64,000 nucleotides of DNA from Gigaspora rosea (GCA_003550325.1 QKWP01001063.1:54367-118366), one strand, 5' to 3'; shown: positions 43,083-54,029, counted from the stretch's first letter. The notes: generated by a model not told the origin, from the sequence alone. Numbers and translations are program-made.

Positions 43083-43770
43083 GATGTTTTGATACAAAAT
43101 ATCCAGTAATATATTTATTTTTTTTCTTTATAACAAATGAATTAATTAGAATAATCAAGTCTATTTGGTATATAAATAGTACTTATTAAACCTATATTTA
43201 TTTAAAATATACATATAACATTCTAGTTTTAGTAAGACTGCATTATGTAGCTACTCTAATTTATATTATATTTAATGTTTGATTCAATTTTTATAATAAC
43301 TTAAATGTTATACATATTAAAGCTAGCTTGTTTATATAGTATAAAAAACAATAAACTAATACAATATATAACAAATTTAAATAATATAATAGTAATATTT
43401 AATGCAATTAAAATTAGTATTTCTAAAAAATATTCTATTTAGTTTATATATTCATTGCATTGATACATATATTCTGCTTATTCTCAATAAATTTATTTAA
43501 TAAAATTCAATATCAGGTACTACTACTAGAAATATCTAATTAATAATTAATATATACACAATGCATTTTATAATAGTATAATAATTTACCTCAATTTATT
43601 ATACTACCTTAAAAATTGTAAAAAATTTACCTATAAAAATCCTACCACAATTTTTTCATTTACCTTATTTTATCCTTTCACAATTTTTTAAAAAACTCAT
43701 TTTTTACATACCACCTTTTAAATTTTTTATTAAAAATTTACCTCATTTTATACATACTAGATCAAATATA
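43083..43770. other. AT-rich spacer without a gene
   Basis: Homopolymeric and AT-rich. Around 43610-43750 four variants of TTTACCT.ATTTTATAC recur. No coding sequence. Confidence 0.45.
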
Positions 43771-44410
43771 ATTGTCCAGGGTCCTGCCATACGTACACTT
43801 TGGTGTCTAATTTAAGTAGTCCGCCCAAGGGTTCCACACTAGCTGCCATACCTGCAACCCAACTATGGGAATTGCCTATTTAAACCCTTTGATCCATGTT
43901 CCGCCTGCCAACCCATCTTGTATCACCAGAACAGGCCTGTTACATAAGTCAGTCAGCCAGTTCCAGATACTTATCTGTTGCCTTAGGACTCAGCCGGGTA
44001 TTCCCGGTCCTGTTATCCTCAACAGGAGACTTGGTAGAGTGGTATCTGTCCCATATCAGGTATTCACCTACACTTCGGTACTTATTGCTATGACCGAGGC
44101 CAACACTTGCGAGACAGGGTTACCCCTGTCCTCTTACCAATACCTACTTCTGCTCTTGTAAGGTTCACTCCAACCCTGGTACCCACCATCACTTTCCTAC
44201 CGGTTCTTCACCAATTTCCAATCCGGAAGGGTTGATCTACTCGGCATTAGGTGCCATCATGGTTTTCCCCCCTGGTACCTACTTCTATTACATAGGTTCT
44301 TTTTATCCGGTACTCGATCTGGCAGCCAGGTTGGTAGACCTTGTCACTAAGGTCGACATCTGATACTTTGGCTCTTGTCCAATATTCCGGTTTTGGTAGC
44401 ACCGTCAAAG
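43771..44410 (-). repeat. X retroposon body, copy 1 (partial)
   Basis: GC-richer than its surroundings. The right-hand 270 bp align with 62565-62830: GGTTCACTCCAACCCTGGTA against AGTTCACTAAACCCTAGTAC, GGCATTAGGTGCC against GGCTTTAGATGCC, and GGCAGCCAGGTTGGTAG against GCGGCCAGGTTAGTGG. It ends where copy 3 of Y begins (poly-T at 44411). Two plus-strand frames here (43865-44161 and 43896-44093) have no recognisable content and the strand is opposite to the retroposon. Confidence 0.6.
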
Positions 44411-44539
44411 ATCTTTTTTTTTTTTTTTTTTTTTTGTTAATAATCCTGCCTTTATTATATATCGGATGTGGTAATTTTACACCTATAGATATTTCTGCCT
44501 ATAAATCTCCAATTTTAACAATAAAGACTCGTCCAGTTA

Positions 44540-45144
44540 GGGGAGTGCAGTAAATCACGTAATTAGGGTTTACATAAGTCCTGACCCCCTCCCCCTAGTG
44601 ATAGGACTATTGACCAATCAAATTTAAAAAAACTCAAAAACATCTCTGACCTGAAAATAAGCTACTCCACAATCGACAAAAGTCGCTACATAGTAAAGTC
44701 TAAATTATACTAAGCAAATCGAAAAATATCGATTAAGTAAACTTATTCAGCAGATCAAAATACACTTACTTTAAAATTTTCATAATTATTGGAGAAGTTT
44801 TTATTAATTGACTTTTGATTTTTACGTTTGACGGAAAAATTAAAATTTTTTAAAAAAATTTATTTGACGAACGTAAAAGTTAAAAGTTAAATAATAAAAA
44901 GTTTTCAATACTTATGAAAATTTTGTAGTAAGTGTATTTTGTCCTGCTGAATAAGTTTACTTAATCGATATTTTTCGATTTGCTTAGTAAAATTTAGACT
45001 TTACTATGTAGCAATTATCTGCGATTAACTAAAAATCGATTTTCTTCAATATGATTGGCTATTTATACTATATATATATATATAGGAAGTGATATTTGGG
45101 GACCCCCCACCCCCTAAAAAATTATGTGATTTTCTGCACTCCCC
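44540..45144. mobile_element. 605-bp TTA-flanked element (PIF/Harbinger-like) inside Y copy 3
   Basis: TTA at 44537-44539 and 45145-45147. Ends GGGGAGTGCAGTAAATCACG and, on the other strand, GGGGAGTGCAGAAAATCACA. The inside is a large palindrome centred near 44845 whose arms contain AAGTAAACTTATTCAGCAG and ATCGAAAAATATCGATTAAG. The AAGTAAACTTRTTCAGC core is the same word found in the 327-bp array. No ORF. Confidence 0.85.
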
Positions 45145-45175
45145 TTACCGAAGTACCTATCCGCGATTATTGCAA

Positions 45176-45325
45176 CAAAAATTTATCCCCTAGAGGGCCT
45201 CCAACTTTTTGGAGGTTCCGTCTCTAGTTCACCAATTTGAAGTTTTTATCCAAAAATTTATCCCCTAGAGGGCCTCCAACTTTTGGAGGTTCCGTCTCTA
45301 GTTCACTGATTAGGAGTTGTTAACC
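45176..45325. repeat. Tandem duplication, 75-bp period, in Y copy 3
   Basis: CAAAAATTTATCCCCTAGAG starts at 45176 and again at 45251, each followed by GGCCTCCAACTTTTTGGAGG (a small hairpin) and TTCCGTCTCTAGTTCAC. Not seen in copies 1 and 2. Confidence 0.85.
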
Positions 45326-45805
45326 TATCAAAATTACTAACTTTTTTCTAATCTACTCTACCTAGCCTCTAGGATAAGGAGTATTTATATCCATATCACA
45401 AAGAAAAAACAAAGTATGCGAACGAAAGAAAGAAGATAAAAGAAAGGGGGAAAAAGCCTACAACACCTAAAGGTGAACCAAAACAAACAAAAAGAAAAAA
45501 GAGAAAAGATAGAGAAGACAAAAAAAAGAAAGTAAAATTGAAAAGGGATAAACTATGTTTAAAAATTACATAATACTCTTAAATCTAGCTCTACTCTAAA
45601 TTTAGTTCATATTATATTTATCATTATCTTTGGGGTAGAGTTAGCCCTGCAAGAATTTTCTAGAAAAAACCTCCAAAACCGAAACCGGAGCCAGTCTTCG
45701 GCCTACACGTGGCAGAATATAATTTCTCGTGACTTCGTTCCCAATTCAGAATTGTAAACAATGCTGATCTTTTGGAGGGGATAAGCTGGATTTTCCACTT
45801 TTACA

Positions 45806-46036
45806 TTAGCAAAAATATCCCCTAAAAAAAACCTGAGAGAAGCGAGAATATGGTAGTGGAGTTCGGTTCATGTTCTTTAGATTTTCCAAGGAGTGTAGTG
45901 AAAAACTCATTTGCTGTTCTCCATTAAGCCTTATACAAAAAACTTTGTTGACGAAAGACTTCTTTCTCCAAAATTTTGTATACAAGGGCACCATCTTCTG
46001 CCAGTTATCTTGTATACTAACGCTTTTGGTTTGCAT
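45806..46036 (-). pseudogene. Y retroposon ORF, copy 3 (decayed)
   Basis: A 76-residue frame corresponding in position to the N-terminal half of the Y ORF. It ends before the PPPKD segment, which follows in a different frame (about 45800-45745) as KSGKSSLSPPKDQHCLQF and then a stop. So this copy carries at least one frameshift and one stop relative to copies 1 and 2. Confidence 0.45.
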
Positions 46037-46200
46037 GCCAAATATATATAGGAGTCACCAAAGGCAATAGACCAGAAACCTTTGGTTAACCTGCATAAAC
46101 CCCGTTATTTTGTATCGCTTCTTTATACAACTCCAGCAAATTTTTTGTTTTCGTATGTGTAAAAATCCGGTACAAGTGATCATTGGAGAGAGTTCTGTAT

Positions 46201-46462
46201 CAAGAATCATATATTATATTTTAAATATTATATATATTATATATTATTATAAAAAAAATGACAAAAAAAAATAAATCCAAAAAAAACGAAACCAAAAAAA
46301 ATTAAAAAAAATGAAAACAAAAAAATAAACTATTATATTCTTTATATTCGCTCATATTTTGCTTATATTCGCTACTTCTTGCAAAGTGCCAGAAAGTTAG
46401 GTTGTTTTCTTGCAAAGTTCTAAAAGAAGTAAGGAATAAATAAAATAAAATAAAAAAAATAA
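46201..46462. other. AT-rich spacer before assembly gap
   Basis: AT repeats, then A-rich sequence with periodic AAAAAAATGAAAAC words, and an imperfect repeat of TATTCGCTCATATTTTGCT-like sequence. No gene. Confidence 0.4.
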
Positions 46463-47416
46463 NNNNNNNNNNNNNNNNNNNNNNNNNNNNNNNNNNNNNN
46501 NNNNNNNNNNNNNNNNNNNNNNNNNNNNNNNNNNNNNNNNNNNNNNNNNNNNNNNNNNNNNNNNNNNNNNNNNNNNNNNNNNNNNNNNNNNNNNNNNNNN
46601 NNNNNNNNNNNNNNNNNNNNNNNNNNNNNNNNNNNNNNNNNNNNNNNNNNNNNNNNNNNNNNNNNNNNNNNNNNNNNNNNNNNNNNNNNNNNNNNNNNNN
46701 NNNNNNNNNNNNNNNNNNNNNNNNNNNNNNNNNNNNNNNNNNNNNNNNNNNNNNNNNNNNNNNNNNNNNNNNNNNNNNNNNNNNNNNNNNNNNNNNNNNN
46801 NNNNNNNNNNNNNNNNNNNNNNNNNNNNNNNNNNNNNNNNNNNNNNNNNNNNNNNNNNNNNNNNNNNNNNNNNNNNNNNNNNNNNNNNNNNNNNNNNNNN
46901 NNNNNNNNNNNNNNNNNNNNNNNNNNNNNNNNNNNNNNNNNNNNNNNNNNNNNNNNNNNNNNNNNNNNNNNNNNNNNNNNNNNNNNNNNNNNNNNNNNNN
47001 NNNNNNNNNNNNNNNNNNNNNNNNNNNNNNNNNNNNNNNNNNNNNNNNNNNNNNNNNNNNNNNNNNNNNNNNNNNNNNNNNNNNNNNNNNNNNNNNNNNN
47101 NNNNNNNNNNNNNNNNNNNNNNNNNNNNNNNNNNNNNNNNNNNNNNNNNNNNNNNNNNNNNNNNNNNNNNNNNNNNNNNNNNNNNNNNNNNNNNNNNNNN
47201 NNNNNNNNNNNNNNNNNNNNNNNNNNNNNNNNNNNNNNNNNNNNNNNNNNNNNNNNNNNNNNNNNNNNNNNNNNNNNNNNNNNNNNNNNNNNNNNNNNNN
47301 NNNNNNNNNNNNNNNNNNNNNNNNNNNNNNNNNNNNNNNNNNNNNNNNNNNNNNNNNNNNNNNNNNNNNNNNNNNNNNNNNNNNNNNNNNNNNNNNNNNN
47401 NNNNNNNNNNNNNNNN
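46463..47416. other. Assembly gap (954 N)
   Basis: Undetermined bases. The 391-codon minus-strand frame across it is an artefact of the Ns. A-rich and T-rich sequence on the two sides suggests a repeat-caused break. Confidence 0.99.
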
Positions 47417-47821
47417 TAAGTTTTTTCACATACTTTGTGGAATATATTTTTATGATCCTTGGTAGCTTACGGATCAAATGGGCTTAAGAGATTTTGAACT
47501 TTTTTTTTTTTACCTAGTGATTTGGGTTAAAATTTTTGTGATGCAATCAATACACTAAATAATCGTTAAAGATCTGCTAATCGTTATATATCGTTTCAAA
47601 TAATTATGATTATAATCGATTTATAAATATAACGATTTAATATAAAAAATGATATATCGATTATAGATATATATTGATTTTTATCCAATTAATCGATATA
47701 TAATGATATTATGATATATATCGATTACTAAATATATATCGATTTTTATCCAATTAATCGATATATAACGATATTTTAATCGATATATAACGATATTTTA
47801 TAATCAATATAAAACGATTAA
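47417..47821. repeat. Tandem ATCGATATATAACGATAT-type repeat
   Basis: From 47640 to 47800 two copies of a unit of about 73 bp (GATTTTTATCCAATTAATCG then ATATATAAYGATATT) plus shorter copies. The motif TATCGATATA is self-complementary. No gene. Confidence 0.6.
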
Positions 47822-48322
47822 GTGCTATATATCGATCAATATCTATGTATAAAATTTTCTGATGTTAGGCAGGCTCAGCTAGATAGTAAAAGTACAGAAT
47901 GCATTCTTTCTTGGAACACTAATAGATGCAAGAGTAGTGAGTTTCAATTTAATTTTAATGCAAAGTTAGTGCAAGAAGCAAAAACAAAGCTAGAGTGCAA
48001 AAAATTAGAAGAGGTGGTGAAGCTCGCAGATAAAAATAATAAAGAAATTTGGACCCTTCTAAGTATGAATGAAAGAAAAAGTTTTTTGAAGAACAAAAAT
48101 AATCGTTGGATAATAGTGGAGCAGTTAATCAGTCAGGATGGTACACAACTTTTGACATGGCAAAAACTTAGTGGGTGTGGAAAAAAACCATTATGGTTTC
48201 AAAGAATAGAAGAGCTTCTAATACATAACATTAAATCAAAAGAAGTAAAGTTCCAATTTAGATTAGTGGGTGAAAATAGCTTGGCGACCCAACCTACTTT
48301 GATACTGGTTTCTGGAGACTAA
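47822..48322 (+). pseudogene. LINE polyprotein fragment upstream of RNase H
   Basis: A 166-residue frame, Lys-rich, with NNKEIWTLLSMNERKSFLKN and WFQRIEELLIHNIKSKEVKF. It corresponds in position to the segment between RT and RNase H in Tad/I-type LINEs. No catalytic motif. It is broken from the following frames. Confidence 0.5.
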
Positions 48323-48775
48323 AGAAAGTTGGAATAGATCCTTTTTGGTACAAGTAGAGAAAAAATGCAAATAGAGAGAATTAAAAGAAAAAAAGAAGAA
48401 GTCTTAGAAATTGAGCACTGGACCGATAGTAAAGAAAATAATAAGTCTCTAGTAAAATACACAGTGTGCCAAATAGGGGAAGAGAACAATAATGGGATGT
48501 GCCTAATTAGGAAAGATTCGTAAAGGTAGAAGAGCTTTAAAAAAAGGAGTTGTTAAAAGAGAAGGAGAGAATAGAGCATTTTGTGAAATTCCAGTTAATT
48601 CCCTGAGCACGCGTACTGGATCACAAATCCAAGACCCAAGAACAGCAAATATTGACGTAAAAGTTTTTGTTAAAACAGTAGAAAATTCACTAATTGACAA
48701 GTATATTGTAGAGCAAGATTCTAGAGTTAGGCTCAGGGAAATTGCGCAAAAACTAGCAAGATTCCAGAATCTAGG

Positions 48776-49295
48776 TATTTACACAGATAGTTCACTAGAA
48801 GAGTCTGGAAATAGCACTCAACTATGAAGAATGGGTGTAGGATGGATCATACTTAACGAGCAGAATTAGGCCAATCCAGTTACTCTAGCGCATTTTGCAG
48901 GTGCAATATGAGACTAGCCATCATCAACCAGAGCAGAACTAGGGGCAATAGGTACTGCACTGCTAGTAATTCTGCAAAAGTGCAAAATTAATATATATTG
49001 CAGTGCAAATGCAATCAGTATGATCAAAAAAGTGCTGTGTAATCAGAAAACATCAAGAATTTCAAAGCTGAAGAATGGAAGTATTCTTGCAATGATCGAA
49101 AGTCTAATTAAGTGTAAGGAGATAGATACCAACTTTGTCAAAGTAAAAGGGCACAGTGGCATTTACTTTAATGAGCAGGTGGATAAGTTGGCAAAAGAAG
49201 GGTGTAAGGATGGAGAAGTTATTAGTTGGAATGTCGAGTGGTTGAAATTGGTAAGGGTAGTACCTAGGTTGAATCAGTACATAATAGATACCTCT
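48776..49295 (+). pseudogene. LINE RNase H domain, degenerate
   Basis: Recognisable RNase H landmarks in broken frames: IYTDSSLEESGN (first Asp), SSTRAELGAIGTAL (Glu), IYCSANAIS where IYTDSQSAI is usual (second catalytic Asp lost), and KVKGHSGIYFNEQVDKLAKE (His and last Asp). The last part is the 111-residue frame 49020-49355, whose end runs into the inserted hAT-like element. Stops interrupt the middle of the domain. Confidence 0.65.
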
Positions 49296-49303
49296 ATTAG
49301 AGG

Positions 49304-49746
49304 TAGGGTTCCAACATCCAATCCGGTTAACCGTCCAACCGATCAACTGAACTGAAAAAAACGTCAACCAGATCGCAATTTTGACAAACCGGTTTAAATA
49401 TGCCAACCGGATTAATATAACACAAACGGGGTCACCTGTTGAAAAACAGGTAATCTGATTTTTTTTATTATGTTGACCTGTAACGATATTTCTCATTACG
49501 GCACGCTTGTCAAATTTAACTAATTTTTTGTCCTCAAATTTAAGTTTTGGGGACAAAATTATTTTTACAAATGTGCCGTAATATATAGGTAATTGGGTAT
49601 CCGGGGCACCCGATTAGTATTACCTGATTACAATCGGGTGACCCGTTTTTAATCAGATAATCAGGTTTAGTTTCGAATAACCGGATCCAATCAGTTTTTA
49701 CCTGACAGGTCACAGTTGGAGATTTTCAATCCGGTTTGGAACCCTA
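49304..49746. mobile_element. 443-bp non-autonomous hAT-like element with 8-bp target duplication
   Basis: Exact duplication ATTAGAGG at 49296-49303 and 49747-49754. Ends TAGGGTTCCAA on both strands; just inside are CATCCAATCCGG and AAACCGGATTG. The interior has many AACCGG/CCGGTT and ACCTG/CAGGT words. The minus-strand open frame 49104-49556 spans element and host and is chance. Confidence 0.9.
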
Positions 49747-49802
49747 ATTAGAGGTTTAATAAATAGTATTACAAATTTGTATTATAGCGTAAAATGGTTA
49801 TA

Positions 49803-49973
49803 CACGTCACTCTGGTTATATCGACATTTTTGGTTCATTAGTAAAAAAATTCAAAATGTCGATACAGTGAGTATACCGACATTTTATATTAAATTTTTGA
49901 AAAAAATGTCGGTATAGAAAGATTTTACTATGATGTCGTTATATCCAGATGTCGGTATAACCAGAGTGACGTG
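49803..49973. mobile_element. 171-bp mariner/pogo-like MITE, TA duplication
   Basis: Ends CACGTCACTCTGGTTATA perfectly inverted, flanked by TATA on both sides (TA duplication). Inner repeats of ATGTCGATA/TATCGACAT and ATGTCGGTATA continue the symmetry. No ORF. Confidence 0.85.
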
Positions 49974-49979
49974 TATAGA

Positions 49980-50600
49980 GTATTTAGAAAGTAAGAATAG
50001 TATAGAGTCAGAAATTGATTGGAAGGGAATCTGGCAGAATTTTAAAAAAAATGCAGGATCAAGATGTAGAACTTTGCTAAGTATAGAGAATGGGTGTTTG
50101 ATACAAAGTGTCTAAATAACTTACTGCTAACTCTTAGTGTACTGCACAAGAGGAACTCGACGATGTATCCGATAGATACCTGTATAGCATGCTTTCGTGA
50201 GAAGGAAGATTTGGAACATTTAGCAAGATACGAACTATACGAAATTCTCTGGAAGAAAATTGAGCTCAAAGCTGCGAATCTTGCCTTAGAAGAACGGTCT
50301 CTCGCCAGAGGAAGAAAGAGAAAAAGAAATGAAGACGCTCTATATTGAAAAATGCAAACACAGAAGCAGTCTTAATTGGACTATCAAGAAATGATAGGCT
50401 AGAAAACCGCATAAATTGTATTAGAGGAATCCTTCTAAACTATAGCAACGAAAGTATAGAACTGCGAAATACCAGAAAAAGATATACTTATGAGCTCAGA
50501 AGGGAGAAATCATTTGGGTATGCTGTTGCGAGGCGGTTAACGAATGGGAGAAAAATCAAAGTATCTCGAACAAAGACAAAAAGAAAAGAATAGTAAAAAG
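49980..50600 (+). pseudogene. LINE C-terminal region with zinc-type motif
   Basis: Successive plus-strand frames: EIDWKGIWQNFKKNAGSRC, then (50094-50348) DTCIACFREKEDLEHLARYE, a Cx2C...H motif like the C-terminal zinc motif of the intact LINE, then (50345-50593) a basic Arg/Lys-rich tail ending VSRTKTKRKE. Frames are shifted with respect to each other. Confidence 0.5.
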
Positions 50601-51001
50601 TAAACCACGTAAGGAAACTTCACGCAGGAAAATCTCAAAAGTAGAGGAATTGGAGCACAAAGCAAAGAAGAAAGAACTGTGGGACAAGGTTGAAATACTT
50701 TTGACCAACTTAGTCCAAACTAATTATAAACTGACATGGTCTGGGCTTTATAGACCTGTTGGAAAACAAACTTAACACAATTTTAACAAGGCTAGCGACC
50801 ACTATCCAGTGACCCGAGGGAGTTTCTTCAGTAAGTTGAAGGCCTAAGGATAGGAAAAAGGTTGCTGCAGCAGATCGCATCTGGGCACTTTATAGTAGCC
50901 AGGTGAGTCTTTATTGTAGAAAAAGAAGGGTTAAAGGCAGTAGTTGAAGACCTCTATATGTAATAACATGCGCATTCTTTAGTCAATAAAGGCAGAATTG
51001 C
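50601..51001 (+). other. 3' untranslated part of the decayed LINE
   Basis: No clear ORF. It ends with CAATAAAGGCAGAATTGCC and an A run, marking the LINE 3' terminus. Confidence 0.5.
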
Positions 51002-51011
51002 CAAAAAAAAA

Positions 51012-51235
51012 TATATGTCGCAGCTAAAGCTGGAAATGGCTGAAGCTGGAAATTAGAGGTCTCGATTTAAAACTATAAGCCCTGCTAAAATCCAACTATG
51101 CTCTTTTATTATAAACCCTAACCCTAAATTCTAATCTAACTATAAAAAAAAATCATACAAAATGCATTCCAAAATTTTTTGTAAATTTCATATTAAAATA
51201 TTTAAAATTTTCAGCTTTAGCCACGACAATATATA
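51012..51235. mobile_element. About 225-bp MITE with AGCTAAAGCTG ends
   Basis: Left ATATATGTCGCAGCTAAAGC then TGGAAA; right (other strand) ATATTGTCGTGGCTAAAGCT then GAAAA. The interior contains AAACCCTAACCCTAAATTC. It sits immediately after the LINE poly-A tail. Confidence 0.65.
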
Positions 51236-51257
51236 TATCTATTATATATATTATATT

Positions 51258-51325
51258 ATATATAGGACCTGATAATTGCTCTACCCCCACCTATCTAAAA
51301 AATCAAGTGATAAATGGCACTCCCC
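51258..51325 (-). mobile_element. Solo end of the long TTA/TAA-flanked DNA element
   Basis: Read on the minus strand, this 68-bp stretch (GGGGAGTGCCATTTATCACT, GATTTTTTAGATAGGTGGGGG, TAGAGCAATTATCAGGTCCT) is almost identical to the left terminus at 58646-58712, and is followed outward by TAA. Beyond the TA tract no other part of the element is found. Confidence 0.75.
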
Positions 51326-51479
51326 TAACTAAAATAAATCAAGTAGCATTTAGATATTTATAAACATATTCAATAGCCTATACTACAGTAGCATATTTTA
51401 ATTTAGTTGTACAATAGTTTACTTCTTTTTTTTATAGGCTTTTACTTGTATAAATGATTGGATGTTCTTTTTGGTCTGA

Positions 51480-52660
51480 CCTAACTAGCTAAGAGTAGCA
51501 CTAATCCATAGTAAAAAGTATTAGCAGCCAAAATAAAGGTTTTTTTAAAATCTGAGTAGACCAATATAGATATAGCAGTAAATCAATCTTTTAATTTATT
51601 AAAAGCTTTCTGTTAAATATGGGTCCATTGGCATAGTTTATCTTTTGTAACAATTAATTTAGTAGTTTAGCAATAGCAAAAAAGTTTTGAATAATTGTTT
51701 ATAATATCTAGCTAATCCTAAAAATAAGTGAAGTTGGGTTATATTCTATGGTAGCTAAATCTTTTGCACAGTTTTAATTTTTGTAAAATCAGAAGCTATT
51801 TCACTAAATTCAATTATATGTCCTAAAAAAGGCAATCATTGCATTCAGAAGTTGTACTTTTCAATATTAAGATGTAATCCTACTTGCTTAATTTTTTTAA
51901 ATACTTTATTTAAATGCTTAAGGTGATTATCAAATATATGAGAATATACTATAGTATCATTTAGGTACACCATTACAAATTTCTAAGCAATCCTATCATA
52001 TACTCAATTCAATATAGCTAGAGCATTACAAACTTTAAAAGATATCATATTGAACTTATAAGTTCTATCGCAAGTTACAAAAGTAGTCTTTTCTTTATTA
52101 CAAAAGTATATAGCTACTTGCCAATATCTACTTGCAAGATCCAAAATAAAAAACCAATATGATTCGACAAGAGTATTCTGCATTTCATCAATATAAGACA
52201 GAAGGTATGCATCCTTTTTGGTAATATTATTAAGCTTCTGGTAGTTTATACAAAGTATAATTTGCTATTTTTTTTTTCTTTACTAAAACAATAGAGAAAG
52301 TTCATAAGCTATTTGAGTTTATAGTTCATTATCCATTAGATTTCTTTTTAATAAATATTTACTTGAAGGTTAGAATAAGGTTTAGAGCAAATTGGTAGTA
52401 CATCTTTTGTAAAAATGCGATAAGAAACTAGTTTAGTATGTCCTAATTCATTAATACCTGTTGTAAAAATATTTGCAAACTTTTTAAATAAGTGTTTGAA
52501 TTTAAGTCCTTGGTTTGCAATAAGAGAACTTGTATTTAGTAATAAGAGTATATTCTTTATAGAGAATAAGAGTATCAATACTATATACAGATACTAAATT
52601 TATAGGATAATATTCAAAAGGTCCGCCTATATTATTTTAAATCAGTAAATAGTTTGTTAT
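51480..52660 (-). mobile_element. Ty3/Gypsy-like LTR retrotransposon fossil, reverse-transcriptase region
   Basis: A minus-strand pol remnant. Segments typical of a Gypsy RT are recognisable from about 52160 to 51600, including a YLNDTIVYS box in the place of the usual YxDD catalytic motif region and a downstream segment ahead of the RT-RNase H connection. Upstream, around 52300-52650, there may be protease-linker sequence. No LTRs found. It is broken in many places and looks old. Confidence 0.6.
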
Positions 52661-52885
52661 CATGCCTAGGATTATTTAAAAATTTGTATCCATTAGAAGA
52701 GTAGCAAAAATACTATAGTCGGTACCACCTAAAGCCAACAACTTTTTATATATAGATAGGTGCAGTTGTAATAACATGATTGACTAATAAAAATGCAAAA
52801 AAATTTAATATAAATTTAAATTTTATTAATAAATTTTAAAATTTTGTTAATAAAGTTAAATTTTGTTATATTTTTTATATATAAG

Positions 52886-53025
52886 TAGAGGTCTGACTTG
52901 TTCAAAAAATAAGTATTCAAATATTCATTTGTTCAATATTTTATTATTTAAATATTCATTCAAAAATTTTGAACGATATTCGAATATTTACTGAATATTC
53001 ATTGAATATTAAATATATTTTAATT
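52886..53025. mobile_element. Truncated relative of the 29632-30019 hAT-like element
   Basis: TAGAGGTCTGACTTGTTCAA then AAAATAAGTATTCAAATATT corresponds to the right end of 29632-30019 (other strand), followed by the same GAATATTCA-rich interior. The other terminus is absent. Directly after it, GAATATTTCCAATTTACACT at 53035 resembles the left end of the insert at 61070. Confidence 0.65.
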
Positions 53026-53891
53026 TTAAAAAAGAATATTTCCAATTTACACTACAGGAGCATGGCGAACATTTGTTTTAATTGGTCAAAAAATGTAAAC
53101 AAATAAACAATATGCATAATGTAGATCATTATATAAATTTAGATATACAGTTATATGCATGATTGGCAATGATAATTAACCAATCAAATTATATATATGT
53201 ACAAAAGAATTTATTACCCAACTTATTAAAAAGTTAATATGTAAATAAATTATGAGTGAAACTATCTTTGTTTTTTATTTATTAGAATCAAAGTAATTCG
53301 ATTTTATTTTATTATTACTATATAACCTTTATTAAAGATACAATACGGCCTTTAGCTCATATAAATAATGAAACAATAATACTCATATACTGTACATACT
53401 ATCAACCTACTACTTAACCAGAAGTTACTAAGTTTTACACTATAATAGTATAATATTCAGAATAAATAAAATTAGTATAAGCTTTTTATTATAATAGTAT
53501 GTTAAATGGTATAACAAAGTTCTTTAGGTTTTTTGTTGACCATTAGAGCTTACATAACTTACAGTTAATATAACTAATACTACAATAAATAGTAAAAATA
53601 TTCGCTTCTAAGTGAGGTTCTTGGGGTTATTGATTATTTTTGCACAATGAATATAGAAGTTAGGAACATTACATTTTCATAAACTATATAAATAAGTTAC
53701 TGATTTATATCAGCCAAATTAGATGAATGTCAGTCTATGAATATTGGTTTTCATAGGATAGGAAGATGGTTCCTGGGTTATCATAGAAATAATGGCAATT
53801 TTTATTGCTGCTTAGGAAGCGGCAATCCTTATGAGTTTACTAGCGATACCATTGGGTGTAGTTTAAAAACAATGTTTACTAAGGCCCAGTT
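53026..53891. other. Spacer without a gene
   Basis: A 65-residue frame at 53737-53934 begins with ATG and is less AT-rich, but it has no recognisable motif and runs into the small element at 53892. GAATATTTCCAATTTACACT at 53035 may be one end of a decayed relative of the 61070-61421 insert. Confidence 0.35.
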
Positions 53892-54029
53892 TAGGGACCT
53901 TAGTACTGTATCAAAATGGTATATACAAAATTAAAAATAGACCAATCACAGGCACTATTTACTATGATGTGATTTTGGGCCAAATTATGCTTTGCCTATT
54001 ATGTGTATCGCATAAAACTAAGGTCCCTA
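53892..54029. mobile_element. 138-bp MITE with TAGGGACCTTAGT ends
   Basis: The 13-base ends TAGGGACCTTAGT are perfectly inverted. The TAGGG start is hAT-like, but the 8 bases on each side do not match convincingly. Inside, GACCAATCACAG and GATGTGATTTTG are loosely mirrored. No ORF. Confidence 0.55.

Larger units (their letters stand above)
44411..46200 (-). mobile_element. Y retroposon, copy 3, interrupted by a TTA-flanked element
   Basis: The poly-T (44411-44436) and 3' tail AATAAAGGCAGGATTATTAA lie at the left. The body resumes at 45145 after the 605-bp insert and reaches a 5' end AACTCTCTCCAATGATC at about 46193. It shares with copy 1 a purine-rich tract (45400-45540) followed by AAAATTACATAATACTCTTA, and with copies 1 and 2 the PPPKD-coding segment at about 45750-45800. 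The flanks (TCAAAGATC left, TCAAGAATC right) may be a worn duplication. Confidence 0.7.
47822..51009 (+). mobile_element. Decayed LINE, 3' half, with two nested DNA elements
   Basis: A plus-strand non-LTR element: a region between RT and RNase H (47822-48322), RNase H (48776-49295), a C-terminal zinc-like region (49980-50600) and a 3' end CAATAAAGGCAGAATTGCC followed by an A run at 51002-51010. The 3' tail matches that of Y copy 3 (AATAAAGGCAG). The RT is missing, probably by 5' truncation. A hAT-like element (49304-49746) and a mariner-like element (49803-49973) lie inside it. Confidence 0.75.

Noticed and set aside
43865-44161. 98-codon and overlapping 65-codon plus-strand ORFs in a GC-richer stretch
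   Set aside because: They lie antisense within the X retroposon body, match no family, and are not preserved in the second copy.
46302-47477. 391-codon minus-strand open frame
   Set aside because: It exists only because the N run contains no stop codons; flanking residues have no protein character.
49104-49556. 150-codon minus-strand ORF
   Set aside because: It spans the border between the decayed LINE and the hAT-like insert, so it cannot be an inherited gene, and it lies antisense to the RNase H region.
39300-52660. One Gypsy element split into the two fossils at 39.3-40.5 kb and 51.5-52.7 kb
   Set aside because: They lie on opposite strands and are separated by many unrelated elements; no LTRs link them.
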